In this document: in pieces, positions 7,661 to 15,443 of the stretch
Numbering within the stretch: the stretch's first letter is position 1
Layout: every line of letters starts with the position of its first letter
Assembly (NCBI GenBank): GCA_030425945.1
Contig: JAUHZL010000003.1
Span: 1 to 29,726, forward strand
Source: Alphaproteobacteria bacterium
Lineage (GTDB): Bacteria; Pseudomonadota; Alphaproteobacteria; Rhodobacterales; Rhodobacteraceae
DNA length: 29,726 nt
Direction of reading: 5' to 3'
Made by a program: the position numbers and the translations under genes
Notes under the pieces: model-generated
What the model saw: only the letters and a program-made list of their open reading frames with translations
What the model was told of the DNA's origin: nothing
Databases searched by the model: none

Positions 7661-8781
7661 CGGACACGCGCATCCCCGTCACCTTGCTCACCGGCTTCCT
7701 CGGGGCAGGAAAGACGACGTTGCTCAATGCAGTGCTCGGCGATCCCTCGGCCGGACGCATTGCCGTGATCGTCAACGAATTCGGCGAGACCGGCCTCGAT
7801 CACGACCTGATCGAGCATGCCGAGGACGATACCATTCTGATGCGGTCCGGGTGCCTGTGCTGTTCGATCCGGGGCGATCTGAGCCGCACCATCGCGGGCC
7901 TCTTGAGGCGGCGTGCTCCCGGCGCGCTCGCACGGCTGGCACGGGGCGGCAAGCAAGCCACGCCGTTCGACCGTATCGTGATTGAGACGACGGGCCTCGC
8001 CGACCCGGGCCCGATCCTGCAGACCCTGCAGGTCGATCCCGTCCTCGCGCGCCAGACCCGCCTCGACGGCGTCGTGACCGTGGCAGACGCAGCGAACGGC
8101 CCGGCAACGCTCGATGCGCAGTTCGAGGCGGTCTCGCAGGCGGCCATGGCCGACCTGATCGTGCTCAGCAAGACGGACCTCGTTGGCACCGAGCAGGTGG
8201 CGCAGTTCGAGGCGCGTCTGAAGACCATCAATCCTGGCGCAAGGATCCTGCACGCCGTGCGCGGCGAGGGTGTGCCGGGGCAGCTCTGGGGGCTGAGCGG
8301 GCTCCGCCCGGATGCCGCAGCCGCCGACGTCCTCGCGTGGACGCGCGGACCGGACCCTGCAACGGACCCGCTGGCGAACCTATCGGGGCTCGCGCAGTCC
8401 GCAGCGCCTGCGTTCTTCCCGTCGCCTCATGACGCGCGCATCGGAACAGCCTCTATCGTCCTCGACGACCCCGTCCCGGCGGAGGTTTTCGACATCTGGC
8501 TGGACACGCTGATCAAGCTGCGCGGCCCAGACATCCTGCGCGTCAAGGGTATCGTCTTTCTCGACGGCATCGAGACACCCTTTGTCTTCCACGGCGTGCA
8601 GCATGTGTTCGATCCCCCTGTGCCGCTGAACAACTGGCAAGGCGGCGATCGCCGCTCGCGGATCGTCGTCATTGCCCGCGACATCTCCCGCCCCGAACTC
8701 CAGCGCAGTCTCGACATGCTGCGCGCCCGACTGAAGCGGGACGCTGATCCCATCCATTTCAACGAGGTATCCATCCCATGA
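7657..8781 (+). CDS. COG0523 (CobW-family) metallochaperone GTPase, first copy
   Basis: This 374-residue P-loop GTPase has Walker A GFLGAGKTT (residues 13-21), the COG0523 metal motif GCLCC (65-69), a switch/Walker B region ETTGLADP and the guanine motif in the variant form SKTDL. The C-terminal half is a CobW-C domain ending with conserved HGVQHVFDPP and SRIVVIARDISRPEL blocks. Members behind Zur boxes are thought to deliver scarce Zn to client enzymes using GTP. The start is GTG at 7657, directly before the P-loop and overlapping the upstream stop; a longer frame from 7297 crosses the promoter and is rejected. The gene overlaps zigA as ATGA. CobW of cobalamin synthesis is an alternative family name, but no cobalamin genes are nearby. 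Confidence 0.9.
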   Translation: MTDTRIPVTLLTGFLGAGKTTLLNAVLGDPSAGRIAVIVNEFGETGLDHDLIEHAEDDTILMRSGCLCCSIRGDLSRTIAGLLRRRAPGALARLARGGKQATPFDRIVIETTGLADPGPILQTLQVDPVLARQTRLDGVVTVADAANGPATLDAQFEAVSQAAMADLIVLSKTDLVGTEQVAQFEARLKTINPGARILHAVRGEGVPGQLWGLSGLRPDAAAADVLAWTRGPDPATDPLANLSGLAQSAAPAFFPSPHDARIGTASIVLDDPVPAEVFDIWLDTLIKLRGPDILRVKGIVFLDGIETPFVFHGVQHVFDPPVPLNNWQGGDRRSRIVVIARDISRPELQRSLDMLRARLKRDADPIHFNEVSIP

Positions 8782-9986
8782 CAGACACCCGCCTTCCCGT
8801 CACCGTCCTGGCCGGCTTTCTCGGGGCCGGCAAGACCACGCTCCTGAACCGTGTGCTCAACAACCGCGAGGGGCGGCGCGTGGCCGTCATCGTCAACGAC
8901 ATGTCCGAGGTGAACATCGACGCCGATCTGGTGCGCGCTGACACTGAGCTTTCCCGAACTGACGAGACGCTGGTCGAGATGTCGAATGGCTGCATCTGCT
9001 GCACCCTGCGCGACGACCTGTTGCAGGAGGTGCGCCGGCTGGCTGCCGAGGGACGTTTCGACTACCTGATGATCGAGTCGACCGGCATCTCCGAGCCGCT
9101 TCCGGTCGCCGCCACCTTCGACTTTCGCGACGAGGCGGGCGAAAGCCTGTCGGACGTGGCGCGCCTCGACACGATGGTGACGGTGGTCGACGCGGTGAAC
9201 CTGCTCGGCGACTATTCCAGCCACGACTTCCTGCGAGACCGCGGCGAGACGCTTGGCGAGGAGGACGACCGGACGCTCGTGAACCTGCTCGTGGAGCAGA
9301 TCGAGTTCGCGGACGTGGTGATCCTGAACAAGGTGGCCGATGCCGGCCCCGAGCGCACGGATGCCGCGCGCACGATCATCCGCAGCCTGAACGCGGATGC
9401 CAAGATCATCGAGACCAACCAGTCCGACGTGGCGGCCGAGGCGATCCTCGACACCGGCCTCTTCGATTTCGAGAAGGCGCATGAGCATCCGATGTGGGCC
9501 AAGGAGCTTTACGGCTTTGCCGACCACGTGCCCGAGACCGAGGAATACGGGGTCGCGTCCTTCGTCTACCGTGCCCGCCGACCCTTCGAGCCCGAGAAGA
9601 TCCTCGCCGTCCTGAACGGCGAGATGCCCGGCGTGATCCGCGCCAAGGGGCATTTCTGGATCGCGACGCGGCCCGAGTGGGTCGCGGAGTTCTCGCTCGC
9701 CGGCGCGCTCTCCTCGGTCAAGCCGCTCGGCACCTGGTGGGCGGCCGTGCCGCGCGAACGCTGGCCCGAGCACGACAGCGCGCGGGCCTATATCGCGCAG
9801 CACTGGGACGAGCCCTGGGGCGACCGGCGGCAGGAGATCGTCTTCATCGGCGCGGGCATCGACTGGCCTGCGCTGAAGACCCGTTTGGATGCATGCCTGC
9901 TGCCCGAACACCTCGCGCCCGGTCCCGACGCGCTCCCCGACCTGCCCGATCCTTTCCCCGCCTGGCGCCGCCAGGCCGCAGCCTGA
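8778..9986 (+). CDS. zigA: Zinc metallochaperone GTPase ZigA (COG0523, second copy)
   Basis: This 402-residue GTPase has Walker A GFLGAGKTT (13-21), metal motif GCICC (71-75), ESTGISEP, and a guanine motif reading NKVAD. Its start mirrors that of the upstream paralogue (MTDTRLPVTVLAGFLGAGKTTLL), so the pair arose by duplication, but the C-terminal half is different and longer, with RAKGHFWIATRPEWVAEFSLAG and GTWWAAVPRERWP, typical of the ZigA branch. ZigA in Acinetobacter is induced by zinc starvation and helps keep Zn available inside the cell. It overlaps the upstream gene as ATGA and is followed after ten bases by aztD. Confidence 0.9.
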   Translation: MTDTRLPVTVLAGFLGAGKTTLLNRVLNNREGRRVAVIVNDMSEVNIDADLVRADTELSRTDETLVEMSNGCICCTLRDDLLQEVRRLAAEGRFDYLMIESTGISEPLPVAATFDFRDEAGESLSDVARLDTMVTVVDAVNLLGDYSSHDFLRDRGETLGEEDDRTLVNLLVEQIEFADVVILNKVADAGPERTDAARTIIRSLNADAKIIETNQSDVAAEAILDTGLFDFEKAHEHPMWAKELYGFADHVPETEEYGVASFVYRARRPFEPEKILAVLNGEMPGVIRAKGHFWIATRPEWVAEFSLAGALSSVKPLGTWWAAVPRERWPEHDSARAYIAQHWDEPWGDRRQEIVFIGAGIDWPALKTRLDACLLPEHLAPGPDALPDLPDPFPAWRRQAAA

Positions 9987-9996
9987 GGACAGACCC

Positions 9997-11181
9997 ATTA
10001 AACAGTTCCTGACGCTCACCACCGCCCTCGCGGTTGCTGCGCCCGCGCTCGTGCAGGCCCACGAGTTGCGCTACCGGCTGATCGTGGCTGATGCCGAGGC
10101 CGCGCAGATCCATATCGTCGATGCCGAAGATGACGCGGCGCCCACGAGCGTCGACGTGGCCTCGCCCGCGCAGCTCTATCTCGGGCCGGACGGCCGCCAT
10201 GCCTGGGCCGTGAGCCGCGATGCCGGCCAGGTGCAACTGCTGGATACGGGCGTCGTCGAGGAGGATCACGGGGACCATTCCGCGGTGATCCTGCAGGCAA
10301 CCGCGCTCCTGCCTGCCACGGCGAGCGGAGAACGCCCAGTGCATTTCAACATGGACGCCGCCCGCGTCGCGGTGTTCTGGGATGGAACCGGCGCCGCGAC
10401 GCTGCATGACGCCTCCGTCGCGGCCGCGGGCGATCTCGCGCCGGTCAAGACCATCGAGACGGGCGTGCCCCATCACGGCGTGGCCGTGCCGGTCGGCGAC
10501 TTCACCATCGCGACCGTCGCTCCCGAGGGCGAGGGCCTGCCCGACGCGCTCGCGGTCCTTGGCCCGGACGGCGCGGAGCTGTCCCGCGTCGACTGCCTGA
10601 ACCTGCATGGCGAGGGCAAGGCGGGTGGCTACGTCGCGGTCGGCTGCGAGGGCGGCGTCGCCATATTCGACACCTCGGTCACGCCGCCTGCGGGCCGGTT
10701 CGTCGCTTACCCAGAGGAGGTGCCTGCCGAAGGCATGATCCGTCAGCTTCTCAGCCCGCGCGATGCCATGGCGCTCGTCGGCAACTGGGGTGCTGCGCAC
10801 ATGGCGATCTTCGATCCCTCCTCGGAGACGGGCGATTTCGCCTTCGCGGAATTCCCCGCGCCGCGGATGGCCTGGGCGCTCGATGAGACGGGCATGGAGG
10901 GGTTCGCGATGCTGGCCGATGGGCGGCTCGTCCGGTTCTCGGCGCTCACGGGGCGCACCCTCGGCGAGGCACCAGGCGTGACGGGCGCCTATTCGATGGA
11001 GCGCGGCGTGACCCGGCCCATGATGGCGGTTGCCGGTCACCGCGTGGCCGTCTCCGACCCGGCCGCGGGCCAGGTCGTCATGGTCGACGCCGACACACTG
11101 GAGATCGTGGACCGGGTCGATCTGGGCGGCCAGCCGCAATCGCTGCTCCTGCTCACGGTCGAGGCCGAGCATGCCCACTGA
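9997..11181 (+). CDS. aztD: Periplasmic zinc metallochaperone AztD, apparent ATT start
   Basis: This 394-residue exported beta-propeller protein is recognised as AztD, which binds Zn and passes it to the solute-binding protein of a zinc ABC importer. A good signal peptide (KQFLTLTTALAVAAPALVQA then HELRYR) begins at 9997, but the codon there is ATT, not ATG or GTG; GAGG lies eight bases upstream. The only ATG upstream in frame (9889) lies inside zigA and gives a non-signal-like extension. So either ATT is used, as in infC, or one base is wrong. A His-rich stretch (VVEEDHGDHSAV) near residue 90 fits the known N-terminal Zn site. No aztABC is present, so ZnuA is the likely partner. Confidence 0.85.
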   Translation: MKQFLTLTTALAVAAPALVQAHELRYRLIVADAEAAQIHIVDAEDDAAPTSVDVASPAQLYLGPDGRHAWAVSRDAGQVQLLDTGVVEEDHGDHSAVILQATALLPATASGERPVHFNMDAARVAVFWDGTGAATLHDASVAAAGDLAPVKTIETGVPHHGVAVPVGDFTIATVAPEGEGLPDALAVLGPDGAELSRVDCLNLHGEGKAGGYVAVGCEGGVAIFDTSVTPPAGRFVAYPEEVPAEGMIRQLLSPRDAMALVGNWGAAHMAIFDPSSETGDFAFAEFPAPRMAWALDETGMEGFAMLADGRLVRFSALTGRTLGEAPGVTGAYSMERGVTRPMMAVAGHRVAVSDPAAGQVVMVDADTLEIVDRVDLGGQPQSLLLLTVEAEHAH

Positions 11182-11815
11182 CGGTCTCGTCCGCGAGGTC
11201 GTCCGCGACGCCGCCATCGGGGTCGGCGTCGCGGACACGCCCGAGGGGCTCTCGGCGCTGCACCGACCCGGCTGCGCCGCGGCGATCTGGCGACGGCAGC
11301 CCTTGCCGGAGTTCCAGTCGTGGATCGACGGGCTCGATCCGGAGGTCCTGCCGCGGGCACGGGTGATCCTGCGGCCGGAGGCCGTCCGCGACGCAGCATC
11401 CGAGGTCTGCGATGCGTCCGGCACGCCCGTCGGCCCGGAGCGAGACCGTCTCGTGGACGACATTGCGGCGCTCGCCGACATCTTCGCCGGGTTGATGCGG
11501 GCACGATGGCTCCGCCTGCGCCTCGATGCCGTGACCACGAATGCCTGCCGCCGCTTCCATATCGACGCGGTGACGGCGCGGCTGGTCTGCACCTACCGGG
11601 GTACGGGCACGCAATACGGCATCTCCACCGACGGGGCCGAGCCGCGCCGGATCTTCACGGTGCCGACCGGCGCCCCGATCCTCTTGCGCGGCACGCTCTG
11701 GCCCGAACGCCCACGCTCCGGGCTGCTGCACCGCTCGCCGCCCATCGAGGGCACCGGCGAGACGCGGCTCGTGCTCGTGCTCGACCCGGTCGACGATCCG
11801 GAGGAGGAGGTCTGA
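11171..11815 (+). CDS. DUF1826 protein, zinc-operon associated
   Basis: This 214-residue soluble protein matches the DUF1826 pattern at RRFHIDAVTARLVCTYRGTGTQY (128-149 region), with an HxD pair at His130 and Asp132 and a GTGTQY segment. Members are commonly found next to COG0523 GTPases in Zur regulons; the biochemical role is unknown. The HxD pair inside a beta-rich fold could be a metal site, as in cupin or 2-oxoglutarate oxygenase folds, but that is speculation. It starts 11 bases inside the end of aztD and its stop overlaps the next start as TGATG, so it is tightly coupled. A longer frame from 11030 is rejected as aztD shadow. Confidence 0.75.
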   Translation: MPTDGLVREVVRDAAIGVGVADTPEGLSALHRPGCAAAIWRRQPLPEFQSWIDGLDPEVLPRARVILRPEAVRDAASEVCDASGTPVGPERDRLVDDIAALADIFAGLMRARWLRLRLDAVTTNACRRFHIDAVTARLVCTYRGTGTQYGISTDGAEPRRIFTVPTGAPILLRGTLWPERPRSGLLHRSPPIEGTGETRLVLVLDPVDDPEEEV

Positions 11816-12108
11816 TGCGCGGCAATCGCGGCAAGATGAGCCTCAAGCTCAGGCGCCGGAACGAGGACCCGATGCGGGAGTATGACCGATTGCCACCCGA
11901 GTTGCGCGCCTGGCTCGCCGCGGCGGTGCTGCCGTGGCGGCCGCGCTCGGTGCGGCGCGCGTTCGATAAGGCGCTGGCCGAAACGGGGGATCGTGACTTT
12001 GCTCTGACCCGACTGACCGCACTGCAAGGCCGCCTCGTTGCACGGGATGCGGCGGCGGTCTGGGGGCCGGACCATCCGGCGGTGCAGGGCGAGCAGACGT
12101 CGAAATAG
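11815..12108 (+). CDS. Small DUF6525-like protein
   Basis: This 97-residue basic protein resembles the DUF6525 family of Rhodobacteraceae (opening RGNRGKMSLKLRRRNEDPMR, then EYDRLPPELRAWLAAAVLPW). It has no signal peptide, membrane helix or cysteine. The arginine-rich N-terminus followed by helical segments might bind nucleic acid, but no function is known to me. The ATG shares its A with the TGA of the DUF1826 gene, so it belongs to the zinc operon and is its last obvious member. The long frame starting at 11320 is a shadow of DUF1826. Confidence 0.7.
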   Translation: MRGNRGKMSLKLRRRNEDPMREYDRLPPELRAWLAAAVLPWRPRSVRRAFDKALAETGDRDFALTRLTALQGRLVARDAAAVWGPDHPAVQGEQTSK

Positions 12109-12169
12109 GTGTTCTTTTCCTTCACTCCGGGCGAATTGACGCAATTGCTCGACGAAACGATCACGGATA

Positions 12170-12191
12170 AACCTTCTCCCATGGGAAGGTT
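12170..12191. promoter_or_regulatory. Dyad AACCTTC-N8-GAAGGTT over the start of the next gene
   Basis: Seven-base arms AACCTTC (12170-12176) and GAAGGTT (12185-12191) flank TCCCATGG. The pattern resembles the CCTTCC/GGAAGG dyads of copper-sensing MerR-type regulators (CueR boxes), and it sits where the zinc genes end and the copper genes begin. Against this, no matching -35 and -10 elements with 19-base spacing were found, and the dyad covers the predicted start codon. GATAAA at 12166-12171 could alternatively be a -10 of a leaderless transcript. Confidence 0.3.
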
Positions 12192-12564
12192 GCGCCTCAC
12201 GATCTGGAATCGGACGGTGTCGGTGCTTTGCGCACTGGCGCTGATGCTCGTGGCCTTCGGGCATCGCCCCGTCGAGACCGACCCGCGCCTGACCGATCCG
12301 CAGATCGCCGCCTACCTTTCGCTCGGCGGGGCGCTCGCCGACCTCTGCATCTCTGGCGACGACGGTCAGGATCAGGCGGCCCATGCCGAATGCCCGGCCT
12401 GTACCATCGCAAAGAGCCTTGCGCTTGCCCCGGCATGTCTTGCCCCGACGGGTCTGGTGGCCTGGTCCAGCCACCGCGCCGCCTGGCCCGAAATCCTCGT
12501 CCTGACCGGACATGGCCCGCGCGCACCGCCGGCCCGGGGTCCCCCGTTCCTCCAGTTGATCTGA
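12181..12564 (+). CDS. DUF2946-like secreted/membrane protein of the copper module
   Basis: This 127-residue protein has an N-terminal hydrophobic segment (residues 12-26, VSVLCALALMLVAFG) and a Cys/His motif HAECPAC around residues 72-78, resembling the short DUF2946 proteins found near copper genes. A second hydrophobic, Cys-containing stretch (SLALAPACLAPTGLVAW) and a proline-rich tail follow. The ATG at 12181 gives the best signal-like start but has no Shine-Dalgarno; a GTG at 12109, directly after the previous stop, would add 24 residues. Function is unknown; metal binding through the Cys/His pair is inferred from context. Confidence 0.55.
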   Translation: MGRLRLTIWNRTVSVLCALALMLVAFGHRPVETDPRLTDPQIAAYLSLGGALADLCISGDDGQDQAAHAECPACTIAKSLALAPACLAPTGLVAWSSHRAAWPEILVLTGHGPRAPPARGPPFLQLI

Positions 12565-12643
12565 CCTCGCTTCGGCTCCGCGCAATGCGGGCCGTGTCCG
12601 TCCGCCTGCGCGCGGATATCCGATCAATCTGGATGACCCTTAC

Positions 12644-13528
12644 ATGAAACGCTTCCTTCTCGCGGCCACGGCCGCCCTCGTCGCCGGTCCGGCGCTTGCC
12701 GACATGACTGTCGAAATCCCCTTCACCGCCGAGATTGCGGGCGCGCCCTTTGCCTGCACCGAGAGCTACGCCGGCCTCGGCAGCGCCGAGACCGAGGTGC
12801 AATTCCTCGATTTCCGCCTCTTCGTCTCCTCGGCCAACCTGATCGCCGCTGACGGCACCCGCGTGCCGGTCGCGCTCGACCAGGATGGCGCCTGGCAGAT
12901 CGAAAACATCGCCCTCCTGGACTTCGAGGACGGCACCGGGTCTTGCGCCAACGGCACGCCGCAGGTGAACACCACGCTGCGCGGCACGGTGCCGGAGGGG
13001 GATTATCGCGGCCTCGAGTTCGAGGTCGGCGTGCCCTTCGACTGGAACCATGGCGATCCCACCACCGCGCCCGCACCGCTGAACCTGACGGCGATGTTCT
13101 GGAACTGGCGCGGCGGCTACAAGTTCGTGAAGATCGAGTTCTCGCCCACCATGCCGTCGGGCATGTCGATGGCGGCCGAAGGCCACAGCGAGGATGCGAC
13201 CCATGGGCAGGGGCCGCGCGGCTGGATGCTTCACCTCGGATCGACGCAATGCGCCGCCCCCGAGGCGACGACGCCGCCGTCCGAGGCCTGCGCCAACCCC
13301 AACCGCATCGCCGTTGCCCTGCCCGACTTCATGCCGGGCGAGAGCACCGTGGTGATCGACCCCGCTGTCGTCGTGGCGGGCGCGGATCTGACGCAGAACA
13401 CGCCCGAGACCAGCCCCGGCTGCATGTCCTTCAACAACGATCCGGACTGCAACACGGTGCTGCCGCGTCTGGGGCTGGCGTTCAACGCCTTCCCGGCAGA
13501 GGAGCAGATGCTCGTCTCGATGCGCTGA
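12644..13528 (+). CDS. mbnP: MbnP-family periplasmic copper-binding protein
   Basis: This 294-residue exported protein has a signal peptide ending ALA-D near residue 20 and is recognised as MbnP. The key block is MFWNWRGGYKFVKIEF (151-166); in Methylosinus MbnP the partner MbnH oxidises a tryptophan to kynurenine to create a copper site, and Trp153, Trp155 or Trp194 would be candidates here. Paired cysteines (C38/C101, C203/C216 and later ones) suggest disulfides. MbnH follows after ten bases, the usual pair. No methanobactin precursor or biosynthesis gene was seen in the window, so this is a stand-alone MbnPH pair like those of many non-methanotrophs. Confidence 0.88.
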   Translation: MKRFLLAATAALVAGPALADMTVEIPFTAEIAGAPFACTESYAGLGSAETEVQFLDFRLFVSSANLIAADGTRVPVALDQDGAWQIENIALLDFEDGTGSCANGTPQVNTTLRGTVPEGDYRGLEFEVGVPFDWNHGDPTTAPAPLNLTAMFWNWRGGYKFVKIEFSPTMPSGMSMAAEGHSEDATHGQGPRGWMLHLGSTQCAAPEATTPPSEACANPNRIAVALPDFMPGESTVVIDPAVVVAGADLTQNTPETSPGCMSFNNDPDCNTVLPRLGLAFNAFPAEEQMLVSMR

Positions 13529-13538
13529 CGGGGCCGGC

Positions 13539-14789
13539 ATGCGTCCCTTTGCAAGCCTCGCGCGTGTCGCGGGGAGGGGGGCCTTCGTGGCTCCCCTCCT
13601 GATCCTTGGTGCGTCGGCGGTCCTCGCCGCCGTCTTCCTGCCGCGGGACGAGGTGCCGGCGGAAACGGTCGCCGCGCGCCCGGCGATCCTCGATGCCTTC
13701 CGCTGGCCCATGCCCGCCTGGATGCCGCCGCCGCCGGTGCCGGACGACATCACCGTGACGCCGGACCTGGTCGATCTGGGTCGGCACCTTTTCTACGATG
13801 CGCGTCTGTCTGTCGACGGACAGACCGCCTGCGCGTCCTGTCACCAGCAGGAACTGGCCTTCAGCGATGGCCGCCCGGTCGGTGTCGGCGCGCATGGCAC
13901 CATCGGCCACCGCAATTCGCCCTCGCTCACCAATGTAGGCTACATGCCCACGCTCACCTGGGCCAACCCGCATTTCACCACGCTGGAGTTCCAGGCGCTG
14001 GTGCCGATGTTCGGCACCGAGCCGGTCGAGATGGGACTGGCAGGACAGGAGGAGGCGCTCTTCGCGCGCCTCGCCGCCGATCCCTACTACGCCGAAGCCT
14101 TCCCGGCGGCCTTCCCCGAGCGACCCGCGCCCGATCTCTACACGATCACCCGCGCGCTCGGGGCCTTCCAGCGCACGCTGATCTCGCTCAACAGCCCCTA
14201 CGACCGCGCGACCTATTATGGCGAGGCCGACGCGATGTCGGATGCCGCCCGTCGCGGGCAGGCGCTGTTCTTCGATCACCGGCTGGAATGCTACCACTGC
14301 CACACCGGCGCGCTGTTCTCGGACAACCTGCAGACCGCGCGCACCCCGTTCCCCGAGAACGCTTTTCACAATACCGGGCTCTACAACATCGGCGGCACGG
14401 GCGCTTATCCCGCCGGGGGCCTCGGCCTCTACGAATTCACCGGCGTCGCGTCCGACATGGGCCGCTTCCGCACGCCGTCCTTGCGCAACGTGGCCGTCAC
14501 CGCACCCTACATGCACGACGGGTCGATCGCGACGCTGGAAGAGGTGATCCGCCACTACGCGGCGGGTGGGCGGACGATTCCCGATGGCCCACATGCCGGT
14601 GCGGGCCACGAAAACCCGTATCGCGACAGTCTGATCACAGGCTTCGAGATCTCGGACGCCGAGATCGCCGATCTCACAGCATTCCTCGAAAGTCTGACGG
14701 ACCAGGACTTCCTGACCGATCCGGCCTTCGCGGACCCTTGGCCGGACGGGCACCCGGCCAATGCGAACAGGGTGATGCCCCTCAACTGA
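13539..14789 (+). CDS. mbnH: MbnH-family di-haem peroxidase-like enzyme
   Basis: This 416-residue protein of the bacterial di-haem cytochrome c peroxidase/MauG superfamily has haem motifs CASCH (98-102) and CYHCH (251-255). Residues 15-34 form a hydrophobic anchor or signal, placing the enzyme in the periplasm. The blocks HRNSPSLTNVGY, PMFGTEPVEMGL and GRFRTPSLRNVAVTAPYMHDG are typical of MbnH, which reaches a bis-Fe(IV) state and modifies a tryptophan of MbnP. The adjacent mbnP gene supports this over a plain cytochrome c peroxidase. A methionine-containing tail follows the catalytic domain. Confidence 0.9.
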   Translation: MRPFASLARVAGRGAFVAPLLILGASAVLAAVFLPRDEVPAETVAARPAILDAFRWPMPAWMPPPPVPDDITVTPDLVDLGRHLFYDARLSVDGQTACASCHQQELAFSDGRPVGVGAHGTIGHRNSPSLTNVGYMPTLTWANPHFTTLEFQALVPMFGTEPVEMGLAGQEEALFARLAADPYYAEAFPAAFPERPAPDLYTITRALGAFQRTLISLNSPYDRATYYGEADAMSDAARRGQALFFDHRLECYHCHTGALFSDNLQTARTPFPENAFHNTGLYNIGGTGAYPAGGLGLYEFTGVASDMGRFRTPSLRNVAVTAPYMHDGSIATLEEVIRHYAAGGRTIPDGPHAGAGHENPYRDSLITGFEISDAEIADLTAFLESLTDQDFLTDPAFADPWPDGHPANANRVMPLN

Positions 14790-14820
14790 AAATCAGGAAA
14801 CCAACAGGAAACGCGCGAAC

Positions 14821-15357
14821 ATGAAACACATTCTTGCACTTGCAGCCCTTGCCCTACCTCTGGCCATCGGCTCCCAGGCCCTGGCCCACGCCACTTTCGC
14901 CGAAGGCGAAGTCGTGCAGGGCGAAACCGCCCGCCTGACCCTGCGTGTGCCGCATGGGTGCGGCGACGAGGCGACGCTGAGGGTCCGCATCCAGATCCCC
15001 GAGGGCCTGATCGCCGCGCAGCCGATGGTCAAGGCGGGCTGGGAGCTGGAGACCGTGACCGGCCCCTACGAGAACAGCTACGAGCTTTATGGACGCACGC
15101 TCACCGAAGGCGTGCGCGAGATCATCTGGTCGGGCGAATTGCCGGATGCCTTCTACGACGAGTTCGTGTTCCGCGCCCGCGTGACCGACCGGCTGCCGGC
15201 GGGCGAGATGGTCTACATCCCCGCCATCCAGGAATGCGCCAACGGGGCCGAGCGCTGGATCGAGATCCCGGCGGCCGGACAGGACAGCCATGACCTCGAG
15301 GATCCGGCGCCTGGCGTGATGGTCGTGCCGGCCTCCGCTGGCGGTCACGGGCACTGA
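14821..15357 (+). CDS. ycnI: YcnI-family (DUF1775) periplasmic copper-binding protein
   Basis: This 178-residue exported protein has a signal peptide ending SQALA, so the mature chain would start with His (HATFAEGEVVQG). YcnI of Bacillus subtilis binds Cu(II) through an N-terminal histidine brace, and the conserved VPHGCGDEATLRVRIQIPEG block is present here, as is a tryptophan in ERWIEIP. A HGH at the C-terminus adds further His. It lies 31 bases after mbnH and before a CopC-CopD fusion, as commonly seen. It probably captures periplasmic copper for CopCD or PCuAC. Confidence 0.9.
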   Translation: MKHILALAALALPLAIGSQALAHATFAEGEVVQGETARLTLRVPHGCGDEATLRVRIQIPEGLIAAQPMVKAGWELETVTGPYENSYELYGRTLTEGVREIIWSGELPDAFYDEFVFRARVTDRLPAGEMVYIPAIQECANGAERWIEIPAAGQDSHDLEDPAPGVMVVPASAGGHGH

Positions 15358-15365
15358 GGAATGAT

Positions 15366-15401
15366 CCATGGCCGGTTCCCGAGTCCCTTCGGCGGCCATG
15401 G
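15366..15401 (+). other. Stem-loop CCATGGCCG / CGGCCATGG in the ycnI-copCD spacer
   Basis: Perfect 9-base arms at 15366-15374 and 15393-15401 enclose an 18-base loop, just after the ycnI stop. It is the first of two hairpins in the 135-base spacer before copCD. No U-run follows, so it is not a classical terminator. It may be an RNA-stability or regulatory element. Confidence 0.5.
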
Positions 15402-15443
15402 CGCATGCGGGGTGCGGCCCGGTCCGGGCGGCCCCGCGCAACT

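Noticed and set aside
9844..11592. Long antisense frame opposite aztD and DUF1826 (582 codons, minus strand)
   Set aside because: A by-product of high GC at third positions; composition is Arg-rich and it conflicts with well-supported plus-strand genes.
12644..14789. Possible methanobactin biosynthesis locus
   Set aside because: MbnP and MbnH are present but there is no precursor peptide, MbnB or MbnC gene anywhere in the window.
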